A DNA stretch of 64,000 nucleotides from Lingula anatina. Its lineage: Eukaryota; Brachiopoda; Lingulata; Lingulida; Lingulidae. The stretch lies in contig NW_019776151.1 in assembly GCF_001039355.2 (NCBI RefSeq), positions 37,889 to 101,888 on the forward strand, given 5' to 3'. Below, in pieces: positions 61,215 through 64,000 of this stretch (positions are counted from its first letter, which is position 1; each line of letters starts with the position of its first letter). The position numbers and the translations under genes were made by a program. The notes beneath the pieces were generated by a model. The model searched no databases and was not told the origin of the DNA. It worked only from the letters and a program-made list of their open reading frames with translations.

Positions 61215-61840
61215 TCATGATAGCTTGTCAATCACAGTTGGCACTGAAACAAAAAGAAGGCAATGTTTTAAAGGTGAATGTCATCTTCTTAGGCCTAAAA
61301 ATGAACAAATGATTAAGTCTAGCTATAGACAGTCATTCTCAGTACATTAATTTAACAAGTTCAGAGGTAAATAAGAGAAGCAGGGGTTATCATCTGGCTT
61401 TACTGGTGCAAGTGTAGATCTCTGTGTACTGTTATGACTACAATACAACACAATACAATAGAGATACCAAGATGTGCTGATTAATCCAGTTTGTACAATA
61501 TCCACTGAAAGTGTCATCACTCATCAGAAACCGCCTGTATAGATTAGACAGATAAGGGTGATTTTAAGACGTATGAACTGACGAACCAGGATAAAACAAT
61601 CCTAAGAAAGTTAGCATGGGAGCAACACATCAAACCCTACCCGCAAAAACGAAAAACGAAGGGACTAAGTAGCTCAACTGAGTCGAGTAAGGGGCTTCAC
61701 TTTTACTTACGTGCTCGTATAACAACAACTGCTCCAACAAAACACGCAAATGTTTGTAACACTGCCGACCTAGCCATTTTTTCAAGCTGCTTCTGGTCAG
61801 GGACGCTCATCCCGGGCACTTTAGGCTGCATTCGGATCAT
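61215..61840 (-). CDS. TOMM5: TOMM5, small subunit of the mitochondrial import channel
   Basis: Two exons, 61711-61840 (ATG) and 61215-61243 (TGA), join in phase (donor GCAC/GTAAGT, acceptor TTTCAG/TGCC) to 52 residues; human TOMM5 has 51. The N-terminus is MIRMQPKVPGMSVPDQKQLE, followed by a basic helix and a single membrane segment (TFACFVGAVVVIRA). The end is LPTVIDKLS, matching the LLRVTPFILKKL-type end of TOM5. TOM5 is a tail-anchored outer-membrane protein that helps assemble the TOM40 pore. Its length, single C-terminal helix and pattern all agree, but the protein is very short. It is convergent with the kelch gene. Confidence 0.8.
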
Positions 61841-63478
61841 TTTGATGCAAGATTTGTAACAGCGTCCTCAAAGAAGCGTGCTCTGGTTTAGCCGATTGGT
61901 TCCAAGGATCCAAATTTCCAACATTCCGTACGCACAGTCCTCATGGAGATCATTATATATACAAATATTTACTGACCCATAAAATTAAGAGTTTATTACA
62001 CTTATTTTATTTTATTTTGTTGATATGATTTTGGATTTATGTGTATGACTATATGCTTCTCTTTTGAAAAACAGGGCAATCTAAACTAGGGAACCAATCA
62101 AATATATATCTCACCTATCACACTTGATTTAATCCTCTTTTTTGGCACAACTATAGCATTGCTGTTTGTTGATGGACTACTATAGAACTAAGATCAATGT
62201 TACACAGTACTACCTTTTTAGAAAATCATAACAGTGTGATCAACATTTTGCTTGTAAAGTAAAATAGAAAAAAAAACAAAGTAAAGCATGAGGAAACATC
62301 TTGAACTTTGTCCACAAGGAAGGCAAATTTATATCATTATCATACAAAACTTCAAGATGGCGAGTTTCTTCATTTGGGAAATTTAAGAGAGGTAGGCCTA
62401 CTTGAGCAAAGGAAGCATTTTTTATCAACAGCAAGGAATCTGTGGAACTTTTCATTATTCCTTCTTTTTATTAATGCAGGTTTTGTGTCTGAATGACATC
62501 TTCATGATAAAACTACAAAGCAAATTAATGTTTCTTTTTTAAAGACAGTTATATTGGTAGGCCCTACCATTATTAAAACGTAGATCTGTGTAGATAATAT
62601 AATTATACAGTAGGGCCTATTTGTGTCCCTGCAAACTGAAAGCTCTTATCTCTTTGAGACAGCAATCTTAGGTCCAATAACGTTAACGTTCTATAGGCCT
62701 ATTATAGTATATGTAAAATATGTATATTAAAGAAAAAGTTATACGCAACCAGTCACAAAAAGTACATAATTTCTGTGATATTCTCAAACTTTTTTAAATG
62801 AGTCCGTTCAATTTTCTTGAACGCAGATTCTACATAACCGTAACAGGGGCGTAACCAGACCTTTAAAAATTGACCTTTAAAAATTCCCAGCAAAATGTAG
62901 ACTAACGCAAGAGATGAAGGACAGCGTAATTACAGCATATGTACCACACATCGCAGCTTAATTTTCATTAATAATAAAATCATCATTTAGTCAGAAATAT
63001 TCTAGCAATTAAAAAAGTTTCAATATTCTTATTACCCAGAACGATATAGGCCTATTTATTTAAAAGGAGGCTAGCTTCGCATATGTGGAACCCCCTTCGA
63101 ATAATCCTGGATCCAACTCTGAGTTGAACTAACATACGGTTTCATTCGCCTTAAATGTGGATGCATGGCTCCCAAAAACAACCAATTGTACGACACGACA
63201 GAGCATCTAAGTTTAATTATTTGTTTGTAAAAGTTGCCCATGTCACCCTGTTAGTTTGGAGGGGTAAGCTGGGTCAAGTCCGTGTCAAACAATAGTGCCT
63301 ATACAATTGATACAGAGGATTTGTACATACAGGTGACTTTAATAAGCAGAGGATTTTCTTTTATATTCCGTGAAAAATACACTAAATTTATATAAAATAA
63401 TATCATGGTTGGCAAAAGAAATTGTACGCACAGTGCATCCGTGCGTATGCCTAGTTACGCCCATGCGTAAAATACAGT
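61841..63478. other. Intergenic DNA, no gene seen
   Basis: Upstream of TOMM5 the sequence is CG-richer for about 100 bases (promoter likely), then AT-rich. No exon or transposon recognised. Confidence 0.5.
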
Positions 63479-63696
63479 TTATACATCGCTATTATTGCCA
63501 CTAGTAAACTCTAATTTTGGATCGTGACTATTGCTTGCTCGAAGTGCCTCTTCATAAGTTGGCAAGCGTTGATCATGTGGTTCTCTTGGTGTTGGAGGAC
63601 CAAATTGGTCGGTGCTGACATCTGGCGACGAGAGAGTCTGACTGTATGGCGGTGGCAGATCTTCGCCCAAAAGATCACTGCCAAAAGCGTGGTTTC
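63479..63696 (-). CDS. Last exon of a gene with two PY (PPxY-like) motifs
   Basis: A 3' splice site (GACGTTTTTAG) at 63697 opens a terminal exon that enters in phase 2 and stops at 63479-63481. The tail of about 72 residues is Pro-, Ser- and Asp-rich. It contains PPPYSQ (a true PPxY motif) and, about 30 residues later, LPTYEEAL (LPxY variant), spaced as in cytoplasmic tails of small membrane adaptors that bind WW domains of NEDD4-family ubiquitin ligases. Upstream exons would lie to the right, beyond 63.7 kb. The family is not identified; WW binding is inferred from the motifs alone. Confidence 0.55.
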
Positions 63697-64000
63697 TAAA
63701 AACGTCTGGAAGATAAAACGTGCCTATTTGTTAGCATTCAATACTTCGGTGGCACAAACTCGTAAATCACAGATAAGAGTTTCCCCACTTTCATATGTCA
63801 ACATGTATCGTGTATCATTTACCGGGATTTTTCAAACGTTTATTCTTAAATGCAAAGAGGACGATTGACTTGCGCCAAGATAGGGGTGGTCAACTTAGCA
63901 TATACATTTAACGAAAAGCCTTTTTGCAATCCTAATTAAAATGAATAATGAATTTCTGAAGTGAAAAGTTATCTTAAAATACTTCCACTCAATAATGTTA
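63697..64000. other. Intron of the PY-motif gene
   Basis: Sequence upstream of the terminal exon on the minus strand. No further exon is recognised before the window ends. Confidence 0.4.

Noticed and set aside
1-64000. CRISPR arrays, bacterial operons, rRNA or tRNA genes
   Set aside because: None seen. The genes are spliced and animal-like, and repeats are microsatellites, tandem duplications or transposons.

Overview
This is animal nuclear DNA: AT-rich, intron-rich genes with GT..AG splice sites, simple repeats and transposons. The genes recognised (GEMIN4, an IVNS1ABP-type kelch protein, TOMM5, a TRMT10B-type exon, a laminin-like coiled coil) are animal genes. The short-LTR retrotransposon and the THAP/DDE plus YqaJ DNA transposon suggest a marine invertebrate, perhaps a mollusc or other lophotrochozoan. 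The phylum cannot be settled from the sequence alone.

Layout. 0-3.3 kb: two minus-strand genes, a membrane-anchored trypsin-fold protein and an unrecognised helical protein. 3.4-6.8 kb: a decayed minus-strand LTR retrotransposon with paired short LTRs and a matching 5-bp flank. 6.8-12.3 kb: intergenic DNA, then the last four exons of a laminin-like coiled-coil gene (minus). 13.6 kb: the orphan last exon of a plus-strand TRMT10B-like tRNA methyltransferase. 14.4-22.9 kb: a complete minus-strand GEMIN4 gene; 15 exons assemble by splice sites and phase into 1,016 codons. 24-35.7 kb: two near-identical copies of one 5.9-kb segment holding a four-exon, 88-codon unrecognised plus-strand gene that diverges from GEMIN4. 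36.4-39.5 kb: another segment present twice. 43-60.7 kb: a complete plus-strand BTB-BACK-kelch gene of the IVNS1ABP type (11 coding exons, 681 codons). Its second coding intron carries an apparently intact two-gene DNA transposon (47.48-52.30 kb): a SWIM/YqaJ nuclease and a THAP-coiled coil-DDE transposase, convergent, with about 50-bp inverted ends. 61.2-61.8 kb: TOMM5 (minus, two exons). 63.5-63.7 kb: last exon of a minus-strand gene with two PY motifs.

Assembly. The window has six single-N joins (3267, 13226, 20536, 29870, 37945, 59769). At four of them the sequence before the N repeats immediately after it (1.35, 5.9, 1.5 and 0.18 kb), as expected for overlapping contig ends or haplotypes that were never merged. 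One of these falsely doubles GEMIN4 exons 3 and 4. At 13226 a transposable repeat lies at the join, and two genes are cut off there from opposite sides, so that join probably hides missing sequence or is wrong.

Functionally the resident genes are housekeeping: SMN-complex assembly (GEMIN4), tRNA m1 modification (TRMT10B-like), mitochondrial import (TOMM5) and a kelch adaptor. They do not form an operon-like system. The two-gene transposon is the only multi-protein system that works together in the window.
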